A stretch of DNA of 64,000 nucleotides from Bettongia penicillata ogilbyi (Eukaryota; Chordata; Mammalia; Diprotodontia; Potoroidae), in NCBI GenBank assembly GCA_023548195.1, contig JAJHZJ010000420.1, forward strand, positions 1-64,000. The letters run 5' to 3'. A program made the position numbers and the translations under genes. The number at the start of each line of letters is the position of its first letter. Position 1 is the stretch's first letter. Positions 24,060 to 36,124 of this stretch are shown in pieces. Below the pieces are notes generated by a model that ran no database searches, had not been told where the DNA came from, and was given only the letters and a program-made list of their open reading frames with translations.

Positions 24060-24195
24060 TAGCCCTGTCTCTGATTCATAGCACATGTAGGTATTCCATA
24101 CTCATATCCTGTCTGTTTACTGCCTATCCATTTTTAAACAGATGCTGAACTCGAGTTGAGTGCAGGCCACTTAATAAATGCTTGTTGATTGATAG
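24060..24195 (+). mobile_element. L2 LINE 3' end
   Basis: Ends in 'ggccacttaataaatgcttg' then 'ttgattgatag', the plus-strand L2 terminus. Confidence 0.62.
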
Positions 24196-24263
24196 AGTAT
24201 ACATTACAAAAAAGACTTCCCCTCTTCTCCCCACCAACCCTACCCATCACAGAGAGGCAGGGC

Positions 24264-24502
24264 AGTTAGGTGGCGCAGTGGATAGAGTGCTGGCCCTGGA
24301 GTTTGGAGATCCTGAGTTCAAACGTGACTTCAGACACTTACTAGTTGTTTGGCTGTAGCGAATTCACTTTACATTATTTACCTCAATTCCTTATCTGTAA
24401 AATGAACGGGAGGAGGAAATGGCAAAGCACATTTATGACTCCAAATGGATTCACAAAGAGTTGAACATGACTGAAAATGATCGAACAGTGAAAAACAGAA
24501 AA
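24264..24502 (+). mobile_element. tRNA-derived CORE SINE (marsupial), full length
   Basis: The best preserved SINE here: 'ggcagttaggtggcgcagtg' head containing the A-box region, 'cctgagttcaaacgtgact' B-box region, 'cagacacttactagttg' core, 'taaaatgaacgggagg', and the tail 'gagttgaacatgactgaaaa'. No clean target-site duplication is visible. Confidence 0.92.
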
Positions 24503-24689
24503 CCTGTACTTCTCTGACATCAAGGACAAACCCTTGCATTTGATGCCCAGAATCTCATGTAGACAAGGAGTTTGGCAGCAGGCAGAGCCTCCTCAGTAAA
24601 CAAGAGGAATGGACCTTTTTTTTCCGGTTTGCATTACAGATACAAAATCCATATATTTTTGGGGGGAGGCAAGGAAGGTACTAGTAGCT

Positions 24690-25010
24690 GGAGGCATATG
24701 TCAATGACTCTTGGAGGAGAAGGATTTTGTACTGAGCCATGTGCTTAAGGAAAGCTAGGGTTCCAAAGAGGTGGATTTGAGGAGGCAATTAATAACAGGC
24801 ACTGGAGTCAGCCTGTGCAAAGGCCATTAGGAAAGAGACAGGGTGTCATCTTTGAAGAGCATCGAAAAGGCTAATTTGTTTGAACTAAGTAGAGTGCAAG
24901 GGGAAGAAATATAAAATAAGACAGGAAAGATAAATTTGAGCAAGTGATGTTGGGCTCTAAATATCAAAGAGAGTAATTCATATTTGATCCTAGGAAGACA
25001 GAGCTTTCTA
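24690..25010 (-). mobile_element. L2 LINE interior/3' region
   Basis: Purine-rich plus strand with 'gcaaaggccattaggaaaga', 'agtagagtgcaaggggaaga' and 'catatttgatcctaggaag' in the order found on the reverse complement of L2. Confidence 0.58.
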
Positions 25011-25194
25011 TAGTGTACAACATTAAGTAAAATCCATGCTTTCTGGTCATATTGACTTATATCTAATTAATTACATACACTTTTGTTTGTACTTACTAAA
25101 TGAAGCAAAGCTGTTATTAGAATACATTACACCAGTCAGCTAACTTATGGTAAGTAGGAACAAGTGGTTAATCACTGCCTAATATTTCATTGGT

Positions 25195-25250
25195 GAAAAT
25201 ATTACCATGTGTGCATATATGTATATACATGTGTATACACACATCTCTCA
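25195..25250. repeat. (TATG/CATA)n microsatellite
   Basis: Alternating TG, CATA and TATA units. Confidence 0.8.
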
Positions 25251-25276
25251 AAATTTTCTAGACTGATTTAATGATA

Positions 25277-25505
25277 ACTAGCACTATATATTTATACAGC
25301 ATTCATATAGTACTATAATATTTTGTAAATATTATATCATTTCATCATCACAAGAAACCTGGAAGGGAGGTTATTTTGATATCACCACATAAGAACAAAG
25401 TGAAACTGAGAAAGTTTAAATACTTGTCAAGGGTAACATAGCTAGGAAGTGAGTGAGGTTGGATTTGAAGTCAAATCTGTTATTTCATTTGCATTTTGAG
25501 TCATT
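25277..25505 (-). mobile_element. MIR-type SINE
   Basis: Reverse complement shows the full order: tail ('tagcactatatatttatac', 'tattatatcatttcatcatc'), 'gtgaaactgagaaagttt' core, 'gtaacatagctaggaagtga', 'ggatttgaagtcaaatc' B-box region. Confidence 0.82.
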
Positions 25506-25509
25506 TATA

Positions 25510-26025
25510 GCTTTGATGCTGAGATATTTGTGTTTCATGATTTGCAACGACTGCAAGAATGATGATATTGGGGAAAATAGATGTTGGAAGTAGCAGACAA
25601 CTTGGGATCATTAAAATATATTTCCTTCCCAAATGAATGTTATCCTATTATTCAATTCTTGGATAGCTTATAATCAATCAACTATGCAAGTCAAAGATAT
25701 ATGTACTAATGGGTTAACTCAATGGACCACACATCAAACTACATCAAATCCTGAGCAATAAATACTTTTCATTCATTTTCTTTTTCTTAAGTGTTTTTGT
25801 AGGTTCTTCTCTTTTGATTTGCCATGGTTCTCAATGAAGAAACTTTCTAGATTTTAGAACTTAATGGAGTTACGTAATATGTTGTCTATAAATCTGAAAA
25901 TCAGGAGAACCTATCTAAAGGAATATACTTTTATATTCATATTATGTACAACACTCCCTTCATGACGTTGGTACTTATGTTTGGTAATGAAATTCCCTTT
26001 ACAAATGCAGATTAGCAACCGTTGT
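25510..26025. other. no recognisable feature
   Basis: Nothing recognised. Confidence 0.5.
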
Positions 26026-26029
26026 GTGG

Positions 26030-26155
26030 GACTTAAAATCATGGAGACCAGATGTTTACTGGTTATGTGACCTAAGGAAGTCATTTAACCTCTGTAAATG
26101 AGAGTTAGATTTGTCTAAGATCCTTTCAAGCTCTAAACTGATGATCTTTAGATAG
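26030..26155 (+). mobile_element. MIR-like SINE fragment
   Basis: 'tggttatgtgacctaaggaa' and 'tcatttaacctctgtaaatg' (core), then 'agatcctttcaagctctaaa' (tail), in plus orientation. Confidence 0.7.
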
Positions 26156-26384
26156 CTGTCATGGGCAATGAAGAAGTAAATAAGGCTCACACAGTGCATA
26201 TGTGTGAGAGAAAGACCCGCAACCCAGGTTTTCCTGATTTCAGCGTTTGAGTTTTTATTTACTATGTCATGCTACTTCCCATGTATGCTCTTAAAATTAG
26301 TCATATCCAAGCCTGGAAACTATGTACCATACGTCAGAAATCCTCACTCAGTGTTAAACTTGGGCCAAAACCAGATCAGCCTAC

Positions 26385-26575
26385 TAATTTTAGAGTCTGA
26401 GGACTTGGTTTCAAATCCTGTATAAGCTAACTGCTTATTTCCTGTGTGAACTAAAAGCCTATGACTAGTATGATTATCTATCTCTATGAGTCACAGTTAC
26501 ATTACTTGCAGAATGAAAGATTTAGATGACATGTCCTTTAAGGTCCCTTTCAGTGCTCCTATGTTTCTTAGAAGT
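26385..26575 (+). mobile_element. MIR-like SINE
   Basis: 'gaggacttggtttcaaatcc' (B-box region), 'ttacttgcagaatgaaag' (core), 'taaggtccctttcagtgctc' (tail), plus orientation. Confidence 0.7.
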
Positions 26576-26784
26576 TGTCACTAAGGGTTCCTCTCTACTT
26601 TAAAACCCAGAATTCCACAATTAGATGTTTATTATTCTTGGTAAAGCCTTCCTACACTTTGTAAGCTCACAGCTTTTCTGACTACTCTACCATAAATATA
26701 TATCCTAACAAAAAGCCTAGTGTAAAGTTAGTGCTATAAATGTGTGATGAATGGAGCTAGGCCAGTTTGGTTGCAATTAGCATG

Positions 26785-26860
26785 TATGTGAATATATACA
26801 TATGCACACATATGTGCATATATAAATACACACATGTATATGTGTGTATACATATATTCC
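26785..26860. repeat. (TATG/CACA)n microsatellite
   Basis: Alternating purine-pyrimidine repeat with TATA, CACA and TGTG blocks. Confidence 0.85.
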
Positions 26861-26869
26861 CCAAAATCT

Positions 26870-29120
26870 GCTAGATGACATTGTTAATAATAGCTAGTAC
26901 CATCTATTTAAATAATATTTTGAATGTTTTGAAAAGGTAATAATGTGTAATAGAATAGCATGTTAAGGTGTAAATACATAAATTTCATGTTAATTAGTTC
27001 TATATCCCACAATACTCTTAGTTAGGTAAAACTTGGGGAAGCATGAGGATAGTGGAAACTTGAAGTGGAAATTGGGTGAGAGCTTCCAAAGAGATGTTTG
27101 TACCTCATTTCATCTCTGAATTCCCATTGCTGGTATAATACATTCCTTGAACTTGGGAAATTACAATAGTATATATATATAGTTCTTTGTTTATAATACT
27201 GAATTGATTTTAAAAACCTTTGAACTTTCTAAGCATCTCTATATATATGTACGCAAATATTTTAGAGTATACAAACTTCACACAAATACTTCATCCAGGT
27301 TTTCACTGTGATCTATTCTACCCTCAATAAGAATATTTTATCCTGTCTTACTTATTTCATCCCACAAAGCAATTGTTCCCCTATAATTTCCACAAACTGC
27401 AGTCCTATTCCTCATACTCCACATCTATAGAAAATAGCTTAACTCCGTTCCTCACACATTTATAGCACTAACTTTATACTAGCTTTTCTGTTTGGACTTA
27501 GAAGAAACCGTATCTATAGTAGAGTGGATGGGAAAGATCTAAGCTTACATAACATGTGACACTATAGCACTGTGAACATGGCCAAGTGACGTAACGTAAC
27601 AGTTGCCTGTAAACATAATCAGGTTTTCCCAATCCTTCAAAAGACATGCCTAGTGTCCTAGACTCTTGTAGTCTACTTATAACTCTCCTCCCTTTTGCTG
27701 GTACAAGGTCAAAAATACTTCACTATAATTTTATAAAGACAATACTATTGTTTCTGTTTCCTCATTACCCTGTTTTCCTTCAATTCCTTCTAACTTGGTG
27801 TTGCTGCTAATTATCCTCTTTTCTCCAATAAGTTGATGGTCTGTCTCTTCAGAGATATCTAATTCACAAATGACTTCCATATTAACAAGCAGGTATTATC
27901 TGCCCATCAAGATATTTTCAATTTCACGAGTGAAAATAAGTATGCTATTTGTATCTATTTCATGCATCCTTACTCTCAAAAGGGGTGGGGGTGTCTTCAT
28001 TCAATATGGGTGAAAACCTTCGGTTTCAGTCTTTTTTTTAAAGTTTCCTCCTTTCCCCATTCTCTCCTTGGAGCGAGTTTGTATATAATGTTTAAAACCT
28101 AACTGAAGACATTTTCTATTTGAAGCAATCTTTTAGCTTTTTTACTTTTGTTCTGCATGTTTTTTAAATGTCATTTTCATAGAAGGTGCTCAGATAAGTA
28201 ATTAGGGATGTACAAATTTGAGATGAGTTGGTGTCCAGAGCTCATGAACCTTATGGTGTAATAAAGGGATAAGACACAAAGAAAATAACAATAGGTAGCA
28301 CCTTGATTCAGATGGATACAAAACTGAAAATATTTGGAGTATATAGTTATTAATTGCTATGATTAGTATTTCAAAAGTGTTTTAATACATTTAGATTCTA
28401 TTCAAATATTCTTGACATGAGTTTTATCACTGTTTTATAGAGCAGTAAAATTCTAAATTTAACATCTACACATATCTTTGGTTAGCAAAGCATTCATGGG
28501 TCTTTTCAGATGACTGTTGGTAAGTTGGAATTTCTTTCAGTCATAAAAGCGTAGGTGTCTTAGATCAACTTAGATCAACTGTTTCCTTGGAATACCTACT
28601 AAAAGAGTTGTTGTAGTACTGAAATAAATCTAACAGTATACTTGAAGTGGTTCCTATGAGTATTTGACCATAGGTGTAAAAAAAACTCCACTGAACTAAG
28701 ACTTCTTTCTTCCCACTGTTAAGGATGGTAAGGATATACATCTCAAAATTCATTTTAAAGTGGGATACTATTCTGGGGTCAACAAACTTGTTTATTTTAA
28801 TATTGTGACACCTGTATTTTAATATAATTGCTTTCTTTTTTAATCCGATGCATTTTATTTTATGCATAATAAAATATTGTTTTGAGAAAACATTCATAGA
28901 CTTCAAGAGCCTGACAAATTGGGTCCCTAACACAGGAAAAGAAAGGTAAACAATCTAAAGCAAACTCTTAGGCCAAAATCAGAAAGGGAAGGAGTGGTTT
29001 GTACAAAGGTGAAGGTCGTCCCAATAATTAAGAAGTGGCATGGATATTTCAAAGCAGAAATAGTCGATAGTACAAGAAACCAAAAATAGATATAGAGACA
29101 TCATGCTATATTTAGTGAAG
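26870..29120. other. no recognisable repeat; one unexplained 122-codon minus frame
   Basis: Repeat-poor AT-rich DNA. A minus-strand frame at 28565-28933 stays open for 122 codons and starts with M, but its isoleucine/lysine/tyrosine-rich composition looks like chance AT-rich translation and I recognise no domain. A 10-bp direct duplication of 'cttagatcaa' sits at 28558-28577. Confidence 0.4.
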
Positions 29121-29124
29121 GAAG

Positions 29125-29255
29125 AATGTTGTGTTTGGACTCAGGGAGACTTTGATGTCATATGATCAAATGCCTGCCACTTAAGTTCTATAAGTATCTG
29201 TTTCATTGACTGCAAAATGAGGATATCAGACTAGAAGTCAGCTCTAGTTTTACAT
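29125..29255 (+). mobile_element. MIR-like SINE fragment
   Basis: 'gtttggactcagggagac' then 'cattgactgcaaaatgagga' in plus orientation, tail lost. Confidence 0.6.
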
Positions 29256-29259
29256 TCAC

Positions 29260-29875
29260 AATCCATCACTTGTGAATAAAACTAAAATTAAAGGGATATT
29301 GTAAGAGAATAAGATGATAGTGGTTTCTGTCATTAATGACTATATTTTTCTTGTGAAACATATTTACATTTAATAATGAGGCCAGTGATTTGACTTTATC
29401 CAATAACATTCTAGGGATTTGAAAAAGTTAAAAACCTCTTGCAGGTGAAATAGGTATAGCTGACAACCAGGGAAGAGTTCAGAAATAGAAAGTAGCTTGA
29501 TTTTACACCTGAATGGAGATGGAAGAAGGAATCAGGATATTTAGTGGTAAAAGATATCACATAACTCTAAAGAGGGAGGCATGTCAAAGCCCACCTGTTT
29601 GGTAAGAGAATACCAGCTGCTTGTGTGGATGAACAAGATTTCTTTTATAACTTAGCATCTGCTATGTTCTGCTTTTTTTCTATGAATTTCATTATTATTT
29701 CATAGTTTTATACAATATCTGCAAATCTGAAAGGAATTTGTTTGTATTTCAGGACAAGCAGAATGCTAATTTGTATGTATCATAAATTTAAACTTTTATC
29801 ACTACTTACAAACAACTTCAGTGAAGACATCAAATTATTGCTCTATGGATCATTTTTCATATAGAATAATTCTAA
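29260..29875. other. no recognisable feature
   Basis: Nothing recognised. Confidence 0.5.
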
Positions 29876-29879
29876 TAAA

Positions 29880-30030
29880 ATGATAATAGCTTCAGATGTG
29901 AATGGGGCAGACATTATTACCCATGTTTCACAAACAGATGAGAAAACCATCTCAAGAGGTTTTATGATTTGTTTAAACCTACATGACTAATTAATGGCAA
30001 AGCCAGTAATAGACCCATATCTCCTCATGC
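29880..30030 (-). mobile_element. MIR-like SINE fragment
   Basis: 'tattacccatgtttcacaaa', 'cagatgagaaaaccatctc', 'ggcaaagccagtaatagac' are the MIR core in reverse complement. Confidence 0.65.
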
Positions 30031-30184
30031 ATATGCTTGTTTTATCCAATTTTCATAAAATGGGAGATTTTTTGTGTTATTTACTTATCAGGTATTGACT
30101 TTTTTTTTTACTGTGGCTGCCATTATTATCGTTGCTAAGGTTGCTGCTTGCTATTTTTGTTGTTGAAATATGGTACCCTTAGAG

Positions 30185-30735
30185 TACTTCCCTTTTTTTG
30201 ATTCCTTTGATATGCTTAAACTTTTGTTCCTCAAGATGAATTTTGTTATTATATTTATTCTAATTCTATAAATAACTTGTGATAGTTTCATTGGTATGAC
30301 ACTGAATAGATTCACTTAGATAAGTTGTTATTTTTGTTATATTGACATGGCTACCATGAGCATTTTTTCCAGTTTTTTTATATCTGACTTTATTTGTGTA
30401 AAGAATTATTATATAGATTGTTCATATAGTTCTGGGTTACATCTTGGCAGGTAGAGTCCCAAGCATTTTACATTGTCTACAATTATTTGCAATGGAATTT
30501 CTCATGTCTAGGATGCATTTTAGCAAAATTTATTTCACCTCTTTATCTCTTTTAAATTTTTTCTTTTACCTGTCAGAGATCATGGTTGCTGCCCCTGTTT
30601 TTATTTTACATAATAGATTCTGCTCATGTCCCTTACTTTTATTCTTTGTGTCTCTCTGTTTCAAATGCGCTTCTTGTAAACAACATAACATTGAATTATG
30701 TTTTTTAGTCCATTGTTAATACATTTCCATTTTAT
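30185..30735 (-). pseudogene. L1 ORF2 remnants: endonuclease piece fused to post-RT piece
   Basis: On the minus strand 30735-30490 resembles the L1 endonuclease segment that encodes the '(L/Y)QETHL...R(D)T' block followed by an 'ISDK'-like block. From about 30485 downward it decodes 'NVKCLGLYLPR', a block normally located well after the reverse transcriptase. The bases between, expected to be over 1.5 kb, are absent. Stops occur throughout both parts. Confidence 0.6.
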
Positions 30736-30797
30736 GGGTAAGTTCATCCCATTTTAATTCATAGTTATAATTACTAATTGCATATTTATCTCCTTCC

Positions 30798-30938
<141 letters not shown>

Positions 30939-31822
30939 TCATCAAAAGTTTGTTTTGCTCCTGATTTGACTGTCCCCCTAAATCTGCTCTCCCTTCTCTC
31001 CCCTCTCCCAATTAACTTATCCCCTTGTACTCCTACTTTCCTGTTGGGTAAGACACTTTTGCATACCCAAAGAAGTGTCTATGTTATTTACTCTTTGAGC
31101 CAGCTGAAATGAAAATATAGTTCAAGTGTAGCCTAACAACCCACCCTTGATCTTTTCCTGAAAAATAAACGTGCTTTCTTTCTTACCTCTTTTATGTGAG
31201 ATAATTTGCCACATTTTATGTTTCCCTTTCTCCCAGTGCATCCCTATTTCTCATCCCTTAATTTTAACTTTTGAAATCATGCTAAATGACCATTTTCCCC
31301 TTGAAATCTTATATTAAGTTTTGCTGGGTAGGTTATATTTGGTTGCAGTTCTAGTTTCTATGACTTCTGGAATATCATATTCTAAGCCCAGCAATATTTT
31401 ATAGCTTTGTGATATTTGAATAATTTTTTTCAGACTTCTTGAAGGTTTTTTTTCCCTATTGGACATGAGTGCCCTATGATTTGGATATAATGTTTCTGGG
31501 ATTTTTCATTTTGAAATCTCTTTCAAGTGGTGATTGGTGGATTCTTTCAATTCTATTTTATGCTCCACTTCTAGGCTATCAGGGCAATTTTACTTGCTAA
31601 TATTTTGGAAGGTGATATCTAGGCTTTTTATTAAATCATAGATTTCAAGTGATCCAATAATTCTAAAATTATCAATCTTGATTTATTTTCCATATCAATT
31701 ATTTTTCCAATGAGACATTTTACATTTTATACTTTTTTTTTTATTCTTTTGATTTTGTTTGATTTTTTCCTGTGGTCATTTTCTTCTACGTATCCAATTC
31801 TAATTTCTAAGAAATTATTTTC

Positions 31823-32850
31823 CTTTCTTTTTCTTTTCTTTTCTTCGCTTTATTTATTTATTTATTTTGGTGTTCTACAATCACTTCCTTAAAATTAAGA
31901 TTTTATCCCCCCCAAATTTCCCCCACTATCCCCCTCCCTCCCCGCAGCAGCATACAATTCTTTATAGGTTCTACATGTAATTTACTATTGAGTACATTTT
32001 CACAATAGTCATGTTATGTAGTCAAACTAAAATAAATGGAAGAAATCATATAACAAATCAAAACATAATACACTGAAACCCACCCACACACAGACATGAT
32101 CTGCTACATTCTGCGAATGACTTCCATATTTCTTTCTCTGAGTGTGGAAGACATTTTGTGTTAGAATACTACCAATGGGATTTTTTTTTAAGTAAGTTCT
32201 TGCGTTATTATGAAGTTCCAAGTCTACCAGAAAAAACTCTCGCACACTGTGGTCGTTGCTGTGTACAAGGTTCTCCTGGTTCTGCTCCTTTCGCTCAGCA
32301 TCAGATCATATAAGTCCTTCCAGGCCTCCCTGAAGTCTTCTTGTTCATCATTTCTTATGGAGCAATAGTACTCCATTACATTCATATACCATAATTTATT
32401 CAGCCATTCCCCAACTGATGGGCATCCCCTTGATTTCCAGTTCTTGGCAACCACAAAGAGTGCTGCTATAAATATTTTTGTACACATGGGACCCTTTCCC
32501 ATTTTTATAATCTCTTGGGGATACAGTCCTTTTAGTGATATTACCGGGTAAAGGGTATGCACATCTTTGTAGCCCTTTGGGCATAGTTCCAAACCTTTCT
32601 CCAGAATGATTGGATGAGCTCACAGCTCCACCACAATGAATTAGTGTTCCAACTCTCCCACATCCTCTCCAGTATTTATCATTTTCTTGTTCTGTCATGT
32701 TTGCCAATCTTATAGGTGTGATGTGGTACCTCAGAGTTGTTTTGATTTGCATCTCTCTAATCAGTAGCGATTTAGAGCACTTTTTCATATGATTATAGAT
32801 GTCTTTAATTTCTTCCCCTGAAAATTATCTGTTCATATCCTTTGACCAGG
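31823..32850 (-). mobile_element. 5'-truncated L1 (ORF2 C-terminus plus 3' UTR), nested in another L1
   Basis: The minus strand carries the last part of ORF2 (32850-32224), 3' UTR (32223-31845) and a degenerate T-rich tract on the plus strand (31823-31845), which is the A-tail. Perfect 10-bp direct repeats 'aattattttc' flank it (31813-31822 and 32851-32860), a target-site duplication inside ORF1 of the host L1. This is a textbook 5'-truncated L1 insertion, and the best preserved L1 sequence in the window. Confidence 0.9.
32224..32850 (-). pseudogene. L1 ORF2 C-terminal domain, frameshifted
   Basis: Two overlapping minus frames (32788-32396 and 32592-32224) together cover the ORF2p C-terminus. 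The first holds 'IREMQIKTTLRYHITP' and the cysteine-rich 'YWRGCGRVGTLIHC' segment; in it the first cysteine of the usual C-x3-C-x7-H-x4-C knuckle has become tyrosine and the last is lost at a frameshift. The second holds 'KIFIAALFVVAKNWKSRGCP' and 'WYMNVMEYYCSIRNDEQ', clear counterparts of the mammalian L1 ORF2 end. The stop lies at 32224-32226. Not functional. Confidence 0.92.
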
Positions 32851-32999
32851 AATTATTTTCTTTATTGTGTTTTTGTACCTTTTCCCATCTGACCAACTGT
32901 GCTTTCAAAACAGCCCTCTTTGGTGAATTCTTGTGCTTCTTTCACCATTTGGTCAATTCCTTTTTTTTTCCTTTAGAAGAGGAAAAATATTTCAGTTGA

Positions 33000-35455
33000 A
33001 AAATAAATCAATACACCTCAGAGACAGTGTGCTTTACAATAGAAAATGTAATTGTTTGAAGAAAATGGTTTTCCTAAGTGGTATGGTAAAATTTAATCAT
33101 TTCAATTTGAGTATCAACTATGCTGCTCTCCCCTACTCACATAAAAACCGTGATAGGTTTTTATTCTGAACTTATATTATAAACTCATTAATCCTAGTCC
33201 TTCCTTAATTCATTAACAAATAGAAGACATTCTGAAACTATAATTTCTGATTGTTTCAGTTTCTTTATTCCCAGGCTTAGAATTTTTATTCCATATGCAG
33301 GGATTTTGTACCTGAATACACCTCCTAGGGTAGTGACATTATTAGCTCTGGATTCTCAAATAGAAACAAAGAACATTAACATTACTTTTATGTAAAAGTC
33401 TTACAGATATCAAAAGAGAAAAGATCATTTCAAATATTGCAGATATTTAACTTAGTCACCAACTAATACACTATAGTGCTTCAAAAGACAATTCTGTCAA
33501 ATGAACTACCAGACAAATTATATATCATAACCAGTAAACCTTACTAAGTTCTCCAAGTCTCCAAGTCTCAGCATACATTTTGTTATATTTAAATCATTCA
33601 ATTATTAAGTTTATTGTTTTAAGCTGGAAAAAAAAAACTAAAGTCAAAGTCTTTTCTTTTTTAAAGTTTTAATTGTAATTTCAAGAGTAAACACAATGAT
33701 TATATTCAAGTATGTAGGTAACTTTCACTCTTTGGAGTGACAGAACAAAAGCTATGTTCATTTACATGTATGGCTTCCTATGTGATTATCACAGAAAGCC
33801 ATTGATTAAGTTTCTCTTGTTTGACTGATTTTTTTGTTTCATAAAATACCACTTCCAAAATTACCATCTCTATTAATTCAGTTAAGAAATGTTCACTGTA
33901 GAAAAGCTAACATTGAGGGTTTTAACAAAACCAAAAGAGATGTTTTTTGCACAATATGTGTATTAGCAGCAAACTACTTTTGAGGCTTCCATTTTCTGCT
34001 GCTTTTTTTTAAGATAGAATAAACAGTATACAGTAGCATGGAATGTCAGAGTCCTCTCTTTATCTGAATTCTGTGATTTAGGCCTTCTAATGCAAGGCAA
34101 TTTAGAATGCATGTGCTAGCACACACTCTCACAAGTATAACTTCCCCACCCCCCAAAAAAAATTACCCCAAGGTAATCCTGTTACCACAGAGTCCTGAGA
34201 CAGATTTTCTGGCTTAAGAATTAGTTCTCATTACGTTAATCTCACCTCCTTCTTATGGTATAATCCAGGAGTGCTTCGCATGCTGGAAAACTCACCCCTC
34301 CTCCCACTAATCCACATACACATGCACACACAGATGTATTAGTGACCAACTGGACAATCTGGTATTTGGTTTCTGAGTTGTTTTTTTTGAAATTTTGGTG
34401 ATTATACAATAACTAGTTAAATAAGAAACTATTTGACCTCCACAGTTTTTACATTTTTTTCAGGTCTAGCAGGTAATGATGCATATATGTCATCTGTAAA
34501 AGTGACAAAAATATATAGTATATACCTTAGCCTTCATGAATAAAATGAATTTTCTTATATGCATAGAAGAGGATATGCATCATTTAAATATCTTTTTTTC
34601 AAGCATGTAATACCACTAACTTGAAAAACATTTCATTAAACACATTGCTGTCATAACTACTTAGAATTGACACAATTAAAAATTCCAGTCTCAAGTAACT
34701 GTTGCTTTTGTGTCAAAGGTCATTGACAGTCAAAGATTGGGGCATCCCACTTTAAACTGTCTTCCACAAAAATGAGATTATTTTCCTTTGATAATAGCAT
34801 ATATTTCTTCCTAATGACTAAAAAGAAATCACACACCTCTGCAATATTCCATGTTTTTAACAGAGAGAAACAAAATGGTAACATTCACCTTCCTTTCTTT
34901 AAGTGTTAATATTATTAAAGGAATATCACTACTCTTCAAAACATTAAAATCTATAAATATAATTTTAAGATTAATTTTTCAACTATAAATCACACAAAAA
35001 GATGACTTTCCATTAAATTCTCACAATTTCCATTTTGATAGTAAAATAACTGATTCAGATTTATAAGGGTTTAATTTCATTCATTTAAAATCACTACTAT
35101 TATTTACTGCAAAATAAACAAAGGGGGAAAAATGCAAAAAATAAAAGTGAGAAATAAGAAATTTAAGCAAGCTTAACATAGAAAAAGATAAGGTGCAACA
35201 TTTATGTCAGCAGAATCCATTTTTCACCATCACCACAGGGAAGTCTCTTTCTATGCTTTTAAATTAATACCATAACCTCCATTTTTAAGGATGAAAAAGA
35301 CAATGTTTTTAAAAGTCTATTTTTGTTTTACAATAAAATGACAAAAAGACTGAATTCCATGTTATGATTATAAACACCAGATTATTGAAATATGAATTCA
35401 TGTAGCTTTTCCATCAACAATGGAACTTGCAGATAGAAGATACAGATGATTACAA
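33000..35455 (-). other. probable 3' UTR of the RNF138 retrocopy; no other feature seen
   Basis: About 2.5 kb without any SINE, LINE or long microsatellite, in a window where such spans are uncommon. It lies between the pseudogene stop codon and the presumed A-tail. No coding potential. Confidence 0.5.
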
Positions 35456-35458
35456 CCT

Positions 35459-36042
35459 TCAAAAGTTTACTTGATAAGATTCTTCAACAGTAGTTTGATA
35501 TTATTTTCTCATCTAATTGAAGATTACAAATTCTCCATAATTAAACTGAAGTCTTTGATCTAGATAGCTAACAGAATTTCTAGTAACCTGTTTAGGCTAT
35601 CTCAATTTAAGAGACACAAATAGGAAATGCCAAAGGGACTATTTGAAAGAGGTAAGTATGATTACAAGGATCCAGTAAATGTCTTGTAAAATTTGCTTCT
35701 TGACAGAAGGGCCACTTAAATGTGGGATGCCCCATAGAAATTGTATCTTCTTGATTGGTCTCTGTGTTATCAGATGTAGATGTCTCATTCCTATTACTAT
35801 CCTCTATTGAATCTTGAGAAATTGGAATAATAAAGGACACACCATATTCATCCTGATATTTCATATAATATTTGTAATGATGTCTCACACAATAAAATTT
35901 GATCTGCATCTGCAGCTGCCAGAAAATTTCCTCATGACATTTTCAATATCTAAGGCCTATTCAGGATGTACTCATTCTTTCACTAGTTACATTTTCATGA
36001 TAGAGAGGATAGCGAATTCCACTTTCTCTCATAAGGGCCAGG

Positions 36043-36124
<82 letters not shown>

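Noticed and set aside
30444..30719. 91-codon plus-strand frame with a hydrophobic segment
   Set aside because: Antisense of L1 ORF2 remnants.
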